Shown: positions 48,751 through 58,987 of the stretch, one piece after another
Numbering within the stretch: the stretch's first letter is position 1
How the letters are laid out: each line of letters begins with the position of its first letter
Origin: Collybia mongolica
Taxonomy: Eukaryota; Basidiomycota; Agaricomycetes; Agaricales; Clitocybaceae
Assembly (NCBI GenBank): GCA_013420905.1
Contig: JAAXNY010000006.1
Coordinates: 992,001 to 1,056,000, forward strand
DNA: 64,000 bases
Direction: 5' to 3'
Position numbers and translations under genes: made by a program
The notes under the pieces: model-generated
What the model was told of the DNA's origin: nothing
What the model saw: only the letters and a program-made list of their open reading frames with translations
The model's database searches: none

Positions 48751-49551
48751 TTAAGATGTCTTCTTCACTTTAAGGTCAGGTTGGCCAAAGTAATAGCGCT
48801 TTCGACCAACTCCTGCGAACCAAAACATCCTTGAGGTGAAAATATTAGCACCAACCCAGGAACAGTGGTTAAAATAACGAATACCTTGATATAAATAAGA
48901 GGACAACTACCGTGATATTTCCATGTGTCATGACGTTCCAGTTGGCGAAATCGAATCTCACATCAGCCGGTAGACCCACGAGAGTTGTGAATATACTGAT
49001 AGATCGAGTTATTTATATTCCTGCTCCGCGGATGAATGTCAAACTTACTGGGTTAACTGTTAAACGAATAAAACATTAGCCAATATCCATTAATATGAAG
49101 GCATTGCGTACATCTGCCACAGCGAGGGCTGCAAGACTCGCGCCCAGAATACGCTCTTGGGCTGGGAGGTTATCCGGTAACGCATCCCTTACCACTCGAA
49201 ACAAGAGCGACGACGTCAATCCCAGTAAGAAATAACCTATGCAGGCGTTTCGGCAAAACCCTGTGAGCAGCTGAGACCAAAACTCACAATTGCTCAGTTG
49301 CCACATCGCAATCACTGTCCGCGGATCCAAGCTGGACAATGAAGGCGTAGGGAGTGAGTTGGGGACAAGTTCGTGCCAATACCATGCTGTTCCAGGGTAT
49401 AATAGGCAGTTGAGCCCTGGGCCCATCGTTGATACTGAAGGTAGAGTAAGTGATATTCAGAATGGCCCAGAACTGGACCAAGTTGCTCACAGGGCTCGAG
49501 GTAGAGAAACATGAGATTGTAGAACCCTGGAAGGGCGGGGAAGTTGGTCAT
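48751..49551 (-). CDS. DUF7704-type four-helix membrane protein
   Basis: Reading from ATG 49549-49551: MTNFPALPGFYNLMFLYLEP, then after an intron ISTMGPGLN.., LDPRTVIAMWQLSNC, YFLLGLTSSLLFRVVRDAL, AQERILGASLAALAVADV, FTTLVGLPADVRFDFANW, NVMTHGNITVVVLLFISR, MFWFAGVGRKRY and a short basic tail KVKKTS (stop 48751-48753). Small introns split it into about six exons. The pattern of an N-terminal FPALPGFYN motif, four hydrophobic segments and a WN-x-x-THGN motif before the last helix is what I know from the fungal DUF7704 family. Its function is unknown. An ATG further upstream (49605) is possible. It lies head-to-head with the YvcK-like gene. Confidence 0.75.
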
Positions 49552-49732
49552 GGTAGCGATAAAGTTACTGTGGTACAAGTGGGGGGTCACTGTGAGATTT
49601 GACAAAAGCTCAGTTATATGGGGTCAAGCGAATTTGAACTAAATATCCAAAAGGAGCAGGATTTCGGATAGATATCAGGTCACCAATATTTTCGCTGCTA
49701 GTCCAAGGAAATAATAATTATCATACGTTCAC

Positions 49733-51743
49733 ATGTCCACCACGTCTCGCCACGACGCGTCTTATGGTTCAACACTCCTAGTCACCAGACAAAATCAGGG
49801 GTTCGATAGTCCTGGATCATCTGTCTTCGACCTTCCTATACAGACCTCCTTGGGCCAACAAGTCCGCGCGGAGTCTCGGCAACTCCAGCACATCGAGAAA
49901 AGCCCACTAACATTTACTAATGATGACTCCTCAGCCATAGAATTACCATTGTCGTTCGTTGTGATATCAGGTGGCACCGGGGGAAATGCGATCTGTTCAG
50001 CATTCGGGAATGCATGCCACTATATCTTACCTGTTTCGGACGACGGTGGTTCCTCTAGTGAAATTATAAGGGTCCTTGGAGGACCCTCAATAGGTCAAGA
50101 TCTACAATGCTCCCGGATAAACCATGACCATAATGTCATCCTGTATTAGGTGATATCAGATCAAGGCTCATACGTCTCATTCCTTCGGTACCAGCGTCGT
50201 CGCCCCTGGACGCGATCCGTCGTTTGCTTGCATACCGTCTACCTGCACAAGCTTCGGAGCAAGAGGCTCGAGAGCAATGGAGACAAATTGTTGAAGGGCG
50301 TAACCCTCTTTGGCAAGGTATACCCACCGACCGGAAAGAAACCATTCGCGGTACGTGTCTCTCATTTGCTAAGAGTCGAAGTTAATGCCAGTCTTAGGTT
50401 TCCTAGTCTATTTCGAAAGCGAATTGTTGAAGAGAGCGCACAAGAATTTTGATTTTCGGAATGGAAGGTGCATAAATGGACCCATTCTTGCATCAATCTT
50501 TGCTTATACGCCTGTATAGCATCGGAAACTACTTTTTAGCAGCTGCCCAAGGGTTTTTTCGTTCTCTCCCCTCAGCAATATTCCTCTTCTCCTCGATCAC
50601 GAATAGTCAGGTCATTTAACTTGACATCTGATTATTACTCAACACTAACATGTTAGCAGGCAAATATATTGCCCGTGGTCGTAACAAACCATACCGTTAC
50701 AATCGCTGCCGAACTCGTTAGTCGCTTCTCCATCCACACTTGACTATTCGGACTCATCGATATGTGTTCTATCTCTGTTTAAAGGAAGATGGCCGAAAGC
50801 TAGTTGGCCAATGTGAAATCTCGCATCCCGTCCCTCAGGAGCCAACGCCCGAAATTACTGTTTCAGATCCCTTTTCCCCTGTGGACGGGATGGGCGAGGT
50901 CATAACCTCTCAAAGGCAAAACGTTATGTTCGAACCTAAGTCTAAGGGGGATTACGAGGCATTAGGTTCACGTATATGTCGTACGCTTCCTGAAGATTTA
51001 GCGGCTTGGTTGTTTCACTGATTTCATATAGGGCTATTTTATATTAATGCCTATGGCATCGAAATCCACCCCTCGCCTAATCCGGAATATATATCAAGCC
51101 TGGGGTCGAAAGATGTGCTAGTTTATTCCTGTGGCTCCTTATGGACGAGGTAAGATTTGAGCTGCGTTCTTAAGTCGTTAACCGATACCCTATGATAGCA
51201 TCATTCCATGTTTAGCTCTTCGGGGTGTGGCCGCGGGAATCGCGCGTTCATCAACTCTTCGGGCTAAGATCTTACTTTGTGAGTTTCCTCTGTATCTTAT
51301 GAAACCTAGATTCACGGCAATTTCCAGTGAACGCCAAAAACGACCGGGAGACCGATGGGTACACTGCAGCGGATTATATTCAGTGAGCTTGTCGTACGCT
51401 CTGGGTCTCGTGCATATTGATAGTTCAACATGTAGTGCCATGGTCCGGACACTCAACGCCTCTTATCACACCCAGCCATATGGACTAGGAAATGCAAATA
51501 CGACATATCCCGTCTCTGCTTTCATCACTGATCTTGTGTACCTTAAAGGCTCAAAGGTGATTGTTGATGTTCAAGCTGTCACGGTGAGCTCCTGGAATGT
51601 TCTCTGAGACTCTATGCTCTCATTAATGCGACTAGAAGGGATTGGGAGTTAGATGTTTGGAGATAGAACCTGATAACGATGGACAAGAACCCATCTTTGA
51701 CGCCGAAAGTGTGAGGGGGGCAATCACAACGATACTAGCGTGA
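49733..51743 (+). CDS. YvcK/CofD-like (UPF0052) protein
   Basis: The start is at 49733 (MSTTSRHDASYGSTLLVTRQ). After a leader of about 75 residues comes the nucleotide-binding start of the CofD/YvcK fold: FVVISGGTGGNAICSAF, then ILPVSDDGGSSSEIIRVLGGPSIG and, across an intron, DIRSRLIRLIPSVP. Then FDFRNGSIGNYFLAAAQGFF (the GN-x-x-L/F motif), VVVTNHTVTIAAEL, INAYGIEIHPSPNPEYI, VLVYSCGSLWTSIIPCLALRGVA and a C-terminal part with LGNANTTYP. It ends TTILA (stop 51741-51743). About eight introns are present. Bacterial YvcK (GlmR) binds UDP-sugars and governs cell-wall precursor flux. CofD makes coenzyme F420 precursor. The DDGGSSG-like motif places this nearer YvcK. The yeast member (UPF0052) lacks a clear role, so the substrate here is unknown. 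Confidence 0.85.
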
Positions 51744-52085
51744 TGGTGAAGTATCGCTCTTTTTTTAAAAAAATAGGTACCATTACATATAATAGTCTTT
51801 ATAATTTCCCTCGTGGAATGGATTTATGGACCGAGGGGAAACTTTTTGCTTTGTGAACGAATCGAAAGTGACAGGTTCTCACGTAGAGGAAATGAACATA
51901 TTCATTGAAGGCTGTCTCAATCAGGGTATATAACGACTTCAATCGTAACTTCTTGTGGAGCTGACGCTCGATTTCAACCGTGACCTTCCTCCTTTCACTG
52001 CCCGGCGACGAGAATCCTACGTAACTTGATATCAGCGCAAAATACGATCGCGAGAAACATTTATTCAATTGAAACGCTTTGCTAT
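51744..52085. other. Intergenic region between co-directional genes
   Basis: About 340 nt. A T/A homopolymer stretch lies at 51761-51774. No other feature was seen. Confidence 0.5.
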
Positions 52086-53022
52086 ATGACTGAGAGCCCA
52101 ACCACCCCTCACACCCGACGAAAAACACAGCTTCAAGGCACATGTTTGTCCCATCCACAATCACAAGTCCGTTGACTGGAATAATCTTTCAGTAGATTCC
52201 ACATATGGTTTGCCCACAACCCATGGCGACATCACAAGGGAATTAGCCCCACCCTTCTTAAACTGTAATACAATTCCCGTCCTGTCACATGAGAACATCG
52301 AGGATCATAATGCAGTTCATTTCCCAAAGTTATCCACCGACTTCGAATCTCGAGATGATGCCCACATCGTAGAAATTGCCCCAGCGCCCTCCAGCAGCTC
52401 CTGTTCATGCAGTGAAGAGACTCATCTCGAACTTGGAGGCCCCGCAGAACAGGCTCCGGTATCTACCACAGAGACAGATAATCCCGAGCCCAACCATGTC
52501 CGATTCCGCTCGCGCGTGCGCATAACCTCAGGCATAAGCCGACACAGACATCATCGATATTCCACCATGAGCCATGCACGGGTGCCCCTTTCGCGAGAAT
52601 CCTCCCTCGAAAGCTCCCCCTCTTCCTCAATTTCCGCCCCTCTGCGTTCCAGATCAGACGACGAATCCAACAAGCCCGGATGGGGCCCACTTGGGCAGCG
52701 CGTAGCCCTTCTCTCATATAGTTCCCCCCGGCGTTTGGCCAAGGATATGCGACGAAGAAAGGGGGATGCCCGACTCCCTGATGAACATACGTCCCTCTTA
52801 GGTCCCGCCTTAAGGGCACCATACTCAGGAGAAAGGCCCACTGATTATGTGGTTGAAACTGATCGAGGAGAAGAGGCTCGTATAGCTCATGAATTGGACA
52901 AGGCCTTTGGGACGTGGCCAAGGAGGGCGCTGAACCCCCACGTGCGTCGTTTTTCTCATCTCTCTCCCGAAAAATTAAACGGCATGATTTTCAGTGGTGG
53001 TGGTGGCAGCTTGAACCCATAG
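52086..53022 (+). CDS. Uncharacterised Ser/Arg-rich protein
   Basis: The long open frame in this region has no ATG at its 5' end. An upstream exon from ATG 52086 (MTESPTTPHTRRKTQLQGT) joins through a 49-nt intron (GTTTGT..TTCAG) as ACA T|TA to give LDSTYGLPTTHGD and then the long frame. This keeps frame and uses consensus sites, so I take 52086 as the start. The protein of about 285 residues is polar, with acidic and Ser-rich stretches (APSSSSCSCSEET; SRESSLESSPSSSIS) and basic clusters (SGISRHRHHR; RRLAKDMRRRKGD). The C-terminus is more ordered (EEARIAHELDKAFGTWPRR) and ends MIFSGGGGSLNP. No domain is recognised. Predicted disorder and phosphorylatable Ser runs suggest a regulatory or nuclear protein, as inference only. 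Confidence 0.7.
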
Positions 53023-53254
53023 TTTCCTGCCGCTGCCTTGACGAATCAGATACAGATTAATGCGTTGAGTTCTTATTTTTCGTTTTCTTCCTTCGGATTT
53101 TCGGGTTTCTCTTTGAGTCTTTTAGGTATATGTTCATGGAATTGTCATCACAGATTTGTACTGTATTGCACAATACAATCATATAATATATAATTCATGT
53201 CTAAGCATGCATATTGTATTCATCTATTATATTTCTAGGACCACGGCGGATTTG

Positions 53255-54778
53255 TTATACCAGCATGGACTTTGCACCCGCAGGGGGCATTACCATCGTG
53301 GGTGGTAATGTTGTGATTGCGGGCAAGAGGCTTGCTGCTGTTTTACGTGAGTTCTGAATCAGCAATTGATCCATCACGACAATGGCAGCCATTGCTTCCA
53401 CGATTGGAACAGCTCGAGGCACGACGCATGGATCGTGGCGACCCCGCGTTGCCAGTGACCCGGGAGTGCCATCGTACTGGGCAGTCTGTTGGGCTTGAGA
53501 GATAGTAGCCGGCGACTTGAAACCAATACTGACGGTACTGACTTCAATTCGGGTAGCCCCTAATAGCTCAAACATGATCTTACCGGAAGTATATGTCTTC
53601 CCCGTTGGTGATCCCACCTTGTACACCTCCGCTCCAATTTGTGGCAGTTCCGAGCCTCCCATCTTCTCGGCGAATAAACGGGTCGTTGTGCCTACTTCCG
53701 GGGACCTCAGTTCCCCTGAAACCTGACCCAATCTCAAAGGATTTAGTTGCCGGTATGGAGAGCATTGCATGACCGAGGGTAGCCTCAAACTTATCGAACA
53801 CAGGTTCTCCAAGGCCAGAAGGGGCATTTCGGATGACGCAAGTCACGGTTCCTCCGATAGAGTCCTGTGCATCCTTTGCACGGATGATTCGCTAGATGAG
53901 AAGGTTAAATAAGCAGGGTAACACAGACTGTAACCGGTGATAAGGCATACCTTAGTCATTCGTTCAGACGTCTCGTGATGAGGACAGCGCGTAGGGAACT
54001 TATCAACCTCTTCCCTGGTAATCGTTGCAATAAGCTTTCTGAAGTCTTCTGAAAGTGCATCCTGTGCATCGTCGTTGTCCTCGTCGTCATCCATGGGGAC
54101 AAGAGAAGGTGGGGCGACTGTTGACGGAAGATGCACCTTTCCTACAGAAGAAACAAATGCAACAATTTCGATTCCGTAGGCCAGTCTCAAATATTTCTCC
54201 GCGATGGCGCCTGCAGCAACACGACCTATGACAGCGTCAGATTTTTTGAGTATACTATCGAGGGGTGGCATACCTATAGTTTCGCGAGCACTACTCCTGC
54301 CTCCCCCACTGCTTGCTTTGATTCCATACTTCTCGAGGTAGGTAAAGTCCGCATGACTCGGACGAGGATAAAGATCAGTCTCCGAGTAATCGTGGGGTCG
54401 CTGGTCTTCATTCTTCACCAAAAGGGCAATGGGTGTACCGAGAGTAACACCTCTCTCCAATCCAGACTGGAGATGCACAAGATCTTTCTCGTCTCTCTAC
54501 ATAAAATAACTTGAGAAATATATATGTAGAGCCGAAACGCGATTAGACGCACTGGTGTGGTGAGGTTGCTTTGACCAGGCCGTCTGCGGGTTAGTTGGAC
54601 TTGGATATCAGCACCGGAAATTTCGAGGCCCTGGATGTGAATGAGCGACAACGATTGCAGTCATACTAGGAGTGATCGGGAACCGCACTGGTGGACATCC
54701 ATCGATAATTGCACCGACTGAAGCACAATGGCTTTCACCGTAGGTGGTGACGCGGAATAGAGTGCCATACGTAGACAT
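53255..54778 (-). CDS. ARO2: Chorismate synthase
   Basis: The start is at 54778 ([20 protein letters not shown]). The family signature runs through the protein: [20 protein letters not shown] (split by an intron), [120 protein letters not shown] and [18 protein letters not shown]. It ends AGAKSMLV with stop at 53255-53257. Introns interrupt at CPP|GL, TTP|RDEKD, TIG|R, TK|RIIRAKD and YFR|IGFK. The enzyme removes phosphate from EPSP to form chorismate and needs reduced FMN. Fungal enzymes carry their own flavin reductase activity. An acidic insertion (MDDDEDNDD) in the middle is larger than in bacteria. Divergent from the SAP30-like gene. Confidence 0.97.
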
Positions 54779-55126
54779 TTCGATACAAAATGGAGAGGTA
54801 GGGAGTTGAAGATGAGACTTATAATTATGAGTCACGGAGGGGGGTAGATTCACGGTAAGACGGAGTTCCAATGATGGGGATTCTTGTATTCAAATACTCG
54901 TTGTCGAGAGATGGCGATCACTGCGAGAGTAGCGGTGGTAGTTCAGCAGATTTACGGCCAGAGACGTCCTGATCGCAGAATCGATAATTGCGGTGGGACG
55001 TATGCAGGCTCAAGTGCGATTGTGCCGTGACAAGGAGCAACAAAACAAAAAGTTTGAGTTGCCGAAATACCGAACATCATCAACCTGAACCTCCATCACT
55101 CAAAATCTCCCCCACGCACACGGCTC
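54779..55126. other. Divergent intergenic region between ARO2 and the SAP30-like gene
   Basis: About 350 nt, probably a shared promoter. CA-rich leader sequence precedes the plus-strand ATG. No Gcn4-type TGACTC site was found next to ARO2, although ARO2 is a Gcn4 target in yeast. Confidence 0.4.
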
Positions 55127-55852
55127 ATGTCATCTGTGCCTCACTCATCTACCACAGGCTCTCGCTCCCGCACACAGGCCCGCAGAAAACCAAATGACGA
55201 CGCGTCTTATTTTGGGCCGCCTGGAGGGGCAGCAGTCGCGTCAGGAGCCAAGCGGCAGGCAGCAGACAAGGTGGATGGTGAACCTAGGGGGAAAAGGAAG
55301 AGAGTCGACATAGCAAGTACAACCGCTCAAAGGAGAGAAATTGAGCCTGAGCCCAAGTCCTCACTGGTGAGCACCGCATATCTAGCTTGGTCTTGGTCTA
55401 GAAGTTATTCGGTGTTGATACAATAGCCACAGGTCGAGTTTGTCAAAATGCCAACTCCTGTTTTGTACCGCTACTTGACACAGTACGACATCATCCCCTA
55501 CGTGTTTCCCTCCCCCCTCTCTGCGGACGACCCACCTCCGCCATATACACTCGAGAACCCTTTTTATCACAGCCCCCATCCTCCCAGCCCGCCCCCCTTG
55601 ACACCTGCAAATCGGCCTCGACGAGATATCAAGGAACAAAGCCGTCGAAGAAGCTCGAGATTGCTTGAGGAGGAGCCTCGTAGTCGGTCGCCCATATTAG
55701 CGGACATTGACGAACTGCACGTCGTGCTTGCGGGGATAGTTGAGAGACATTTCCGGGAATACACATCGATAAGCGGGAGAGAAGAGGTGGACACACTTGC
55801 CTCATTCATGTGTGCGGTGGAGAAATCGAAGGGAGGGCGAATGAAATGTTGA
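55127..55852 (+). CDS. Putative SAP30-like Sin3-binding protein
   Basis: Two exons. The first (MSSVPHSSTTGSRSRTQARR...) is basic and Ser-rich, with KRKRVD as a likely nuclear signal, and ends SSL at the GTGAGC donor. After an intron of about 65 nt (ending CACAG) the second begins VEFVKMPTPVLYRYLTQYDI, then VFPSPLSADDPPPPYTL, a Pro/Arg-rich linker, SRSPILADIDELHVVLAGIV, ERHFREY and VDTLASFMCAVEK (stop 55850-55852). The opening V-x-F-x-x-[LM]-x-x-x-x-L-x-x-Y and the later L-x-x-[IV]-x-x-HF fit the two ends of the SAP30 Sin3-binding domain, here separated by an unusually long Pro-rich linker. SAP30 bridges Sin3 and the Rpd3 deacetylase. The fit is partial, so the call is tentative. Confidence 0.55.
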
Positions 55853-57051
55853 CTCTGCCATATCGTCACCACCTACAACTTTTTACATCTTATCTTATCT
55901 TCAATACTTCCCCTTTGTCACGTTTTAATTATGTAAAGTATTATTATTAAATTTCAAATTATTATCCCCGGGTTCAGCCATTGGTTTCCAAGGTTTCCCC
56001 CAAAGGTCTCCCACCATTCCTGTACATCCCTTTACTTCCCGAGATGTCGGCCATGAGGTGAAGACAAGTTCAGTTTTCGATATGTGGACGATCTCTGGAA
56101 CTTGGCCTATTAACAGTTTACCCAATTTCCAATGTCATGCATGACCTCTACTCCCACCCCGCATCATCATTGCTGGTGAAGCTGCTTCATCCCGTTTGTC
56201 ATGGGCCACCCCAAGTTCTATAACGCCTGACAATTCTCTCATGCCCTTTGTCGACTCACGCTGACAACGAGGGTTGTGGGGTGTTCCAGGCATCGAAGAA
56301 TTTTGATTTGTGATCAATCAATGATTCCGATCATGATATGCCCTCTTCGCCAACTTCGCTAATGCTCTTCGTGAACCCAGTTTTCATACCATTCAGAACA
56401 ACCATGTGGCAACCTCTGTATGAATTCTTGAGCTTTCACCCTTATTATACTTATACGTAGCGGTGGCAGGTTAGTTCAGTCTTCCCCCTCGAAAAGGGGT
56501 GCCTTGTTTAATGCTTGGCGTTCGCCAAGCATTGTTCCCTCTCCAACCAATCACCCTCTCGCTTGCCCTTGTTCTGGTTTGCACCACAGAACCCTACCTC
56601 GGGGTCCGGACAAACGGATTGTCACACCTCAACTCTGCATTCCTATTGGACGGCAGGGCGAAATGTTAACAAAATACGGAAATTATATGTCACAACCAAA
56701 CTGGTGAATGCCTTTTACGAGGATCCCAAGGGAAACGGTATGTTTCCGTAGCAACAACCCCGGAAATGCCGCGATTTGTGACTATGAGGCAAATGTCCCA
56801 CAAGCCATATAAAACCCAGAACAATATCATTTGACCCACCTCTCTTCGTTCTCTTACCTCTCATCTTTTTCCTCTTTTCGCAGCCGTGCTGCCTGGCTTT
56901 CACCTCTAGTAAGTATAATTGTATTATGAATCTTTCCGGAATCTCATGGTCATCCCCCTACCGCAGACGTGCGTCAGCTTGCAGTACCTGCCATCCACAC
57001 GTTCTTTCTTTTGGACTTCCGTGAAGTCAAGTTCTCGATCTTTTAAACGCC
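55853..57051. other. Intergenic region upstream of the secreted-protein gene
   Basis: About 1.2 kb with no supported gene. Short frames (55925-56125 minus, 56504-56751 plus) have no motif. The right end carries a well-formed promoter and leader, listed separately. Confidence 0.5.
56808..56966 (+). promoter_or_regulatory. TATA box, CT-rich initiator region and probable 5'-UTR intron
   Basis: TATAAAA at 56808-56814 is followed by a CT-rich stretch (about 56837-56877). A consensus donor GTAAGT lies at 56909 and an acceptor CCGCAG ends at 56966. A leader intron of 58 nt would end about 85 nt before the ATG at 57052. This arrangement is typical of strongly expressed fungal genes and suits the secreted product downstream. 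Transcription start and splicing are inferred. Confidence 0.6.
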
Positions 57052-58596
57052 ATGAAGTTCTCTACCTCCTTCTCGTCCATTCTTATTCTCCTGCCTCTCC
57101 TGTCACAAGTGTCGGGAGCCAGTGTACAAGGCCTTTCCGGGCGTCAAAATAACGGCAGACAGAGGCAAGGTGGCGGGAATAACAATAATAACAATAACAA
57201 CAACGGAGGTGGTGACGCAAATGCAGGGGGTAATGCCGGAAATGCAGGGAACGGTGGTGCTGGCGGCAACCCGCAAACATCACTTAGTAAGTCAATGCGA
57301 ATGTATACATCATTGGTTCGAATTTACCTTTTTTGTTATTAGCTTTGGATCCCAAAGTGATTGCTGCTGGTTTCGCGAATGACGGACAAGATGTTCCCGC
57401 AGCTGGTTTGTAGAGATGTCATATCAGTAATTTTCATGCCCTCATAACCCTTTTAAGGTCAAGTTGCATCGATCACCTCCACGAACAACTTCATAAACTT
57501 CTGTCTTACGGTGCCCAACCTCCCAATCACGGATGGGAAGCAAATCACGACGGGTTCATGTAACCCTGCACCCATTGGCGTTATCCCTTCTGTCGACAGA
57601 ATGCCTTCTTCCAAGTTCACCAACCCGAAGAATGGCGCAACCGTCGCTGCGGATGAGCAATTCACAATCAGCATGGCCATCAGCAATCTAGAAACTGGCG
57701 CTTTCGTTAACGCTCAGGCAAACTACTTCGCTGCCCCTCAACAACTGAACGGACAAGGGACAATTATTGGTCACTCCCACGTCGTCGTCGAGCAGCTCAC
57801 GTCTTTGGATCAGACCACACCTACAGATCCTAAAAAGTTCGCCTTCTTCAAAGTAATTCCATGAATCCCTTGTGTTCCCCCTTCGTTTGCTGAATATCAA
57901 CCATTTTATAGGGCTTGAACGCTGCAGCGGCTGGTGGTCTCCTGACTGCTGATGTCACGAACGGTCTTCCTGCTGGAGAGTACCGACTGTGCTCGATTAA
58001 TGCAGCCGCGAACCATCAACCCGTTATCGTCCCCGTAGCCCAGCACGGTTCATTAGATGATTGTGTCTATGTGAGTCGAAACCGATATAATTCACCAGAC
58101 CCTCCCGTTAACAAAGTTTCAGTTCTCTGCCACTCCAGGTGGTGCTGCAGCTGGTGGAGCAGCCGGTGGTAACAATAATAACGCTGGTGGTAACAACAAC
58201 GGCGGCAACAACGGCGGCAACAACGACAACAACAACGCTGGGGATGGTGCCGCTGCTGGAAACAATGGCGGCGCTGACGCAGGAGACGATGCTGGAGCTG
58301 ATGCAGGTGCCGATGCTGGAAATGATGCAGGTGCTGACGCCGGAGCCGGAGCTGACGCAGGTGCTGGTGCTGATGCCGGAGCTGGTGCTGATACCGGAGC
58401 CGACGCTGGTACAGGTGCGGGTGCAGGTGCGGGTGCTGGCGGTGCTGGTAACGTGAGTACAGTGCTTTGACGATTTTTCACCTCTCTCACTTCAACTGGC
58501 ACATAGGGTGGAGGCAGAGGTGGACGAGGAGGCAACCGCGGTGGAAATCGTGGTGGTCGTGGAGGCCGTGGCCGCAGATTCGCACGTGCCTACTAA
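57052..58596 (+). CDS. Secreted Asn/Gly/Ala-rich protein with RGG tail
   Basis: A signal peptide (MKFSTSFSSILILLPLLSQVSGA) is followed by a Gly/Asn tract (GGGNNNNNNNNNGGG) and then a core of about 200 residues without repeats (IAAGFANDGQDVPAAGQVAS; ITSTNNFINFCLTVPNLPIT; NLETGAFVNAQANYF; GTIIGHSHVVVEQLTSLD; LPAGEYRLCSINAAANHQPV; SLDDCVYFSA). An Asn/Gly tract and a long Ala-Gly-Asp repeat (DAGADAGAD type, about 58255-58450) follow. The end is an RGG-rich, strongly basic tail (GGGRGGRGGNRG... GRRFARAY, stop 58594-58596). Introns lie at TS|LT, AAG|QVAS, FFK|GLN, VY|FSA and GN|GGG. In Agaricomycetes similar proteins are often mislabelled ribosomal protein S17. There is no resemblance to uS17. Function unknown. 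A secreted or wall-associated role is inferred. Confidence 0.85.
58255..58450 (+). repeat. Degenerate Ala-Gly-Asp coding tandem repeat
   Basis: Imperfect tandem units of GCTGATGCAGG-type sequence code alternating Ala, Gly and Asp inside the secreted protein. Unit number is likely polymorphic between strains. Confidence 0.85.
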
Positions 58597-58987
58597 ACCT
58601 GTTCAACAACCTCATGAAAGAATATTGGATCCCTTTCTGCCTACGCTCTGCCATTAGTATAATCAACATCTCGCATTTATAGCATTGTCCTGCATACCCT
58701 TCATTCATTCCCTTACTTTGTAAATTTCATGGCCAGGAGCTACACAATAGATTCGAGAATCATCAGCCAGCGAAAATAGTGTTCATACTGAGTGCAGCAC
58801 TGTGCAATGTAAATACATTGCATAATGAAAGGTAAATTTTCTTGGCAACCTATGGAGCGAGCAAGCTCAATCGATGTTCAGAATGGAGCTTGAAACTCCC
58901 CGATAAACTTTTCCATTCGGCATGAGTTAAAGAAATACACCCAGTAGTGTTCCTAAAGGCGTCGAAAGGGTCCAGATAGGACTATCA
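58597..58987. other. Convergent 3' intergenic region
   Basis: About 390 nt between the secreted-protein gene and the BAR-SH3 gene. No supported feature. Confidence 0.5.
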
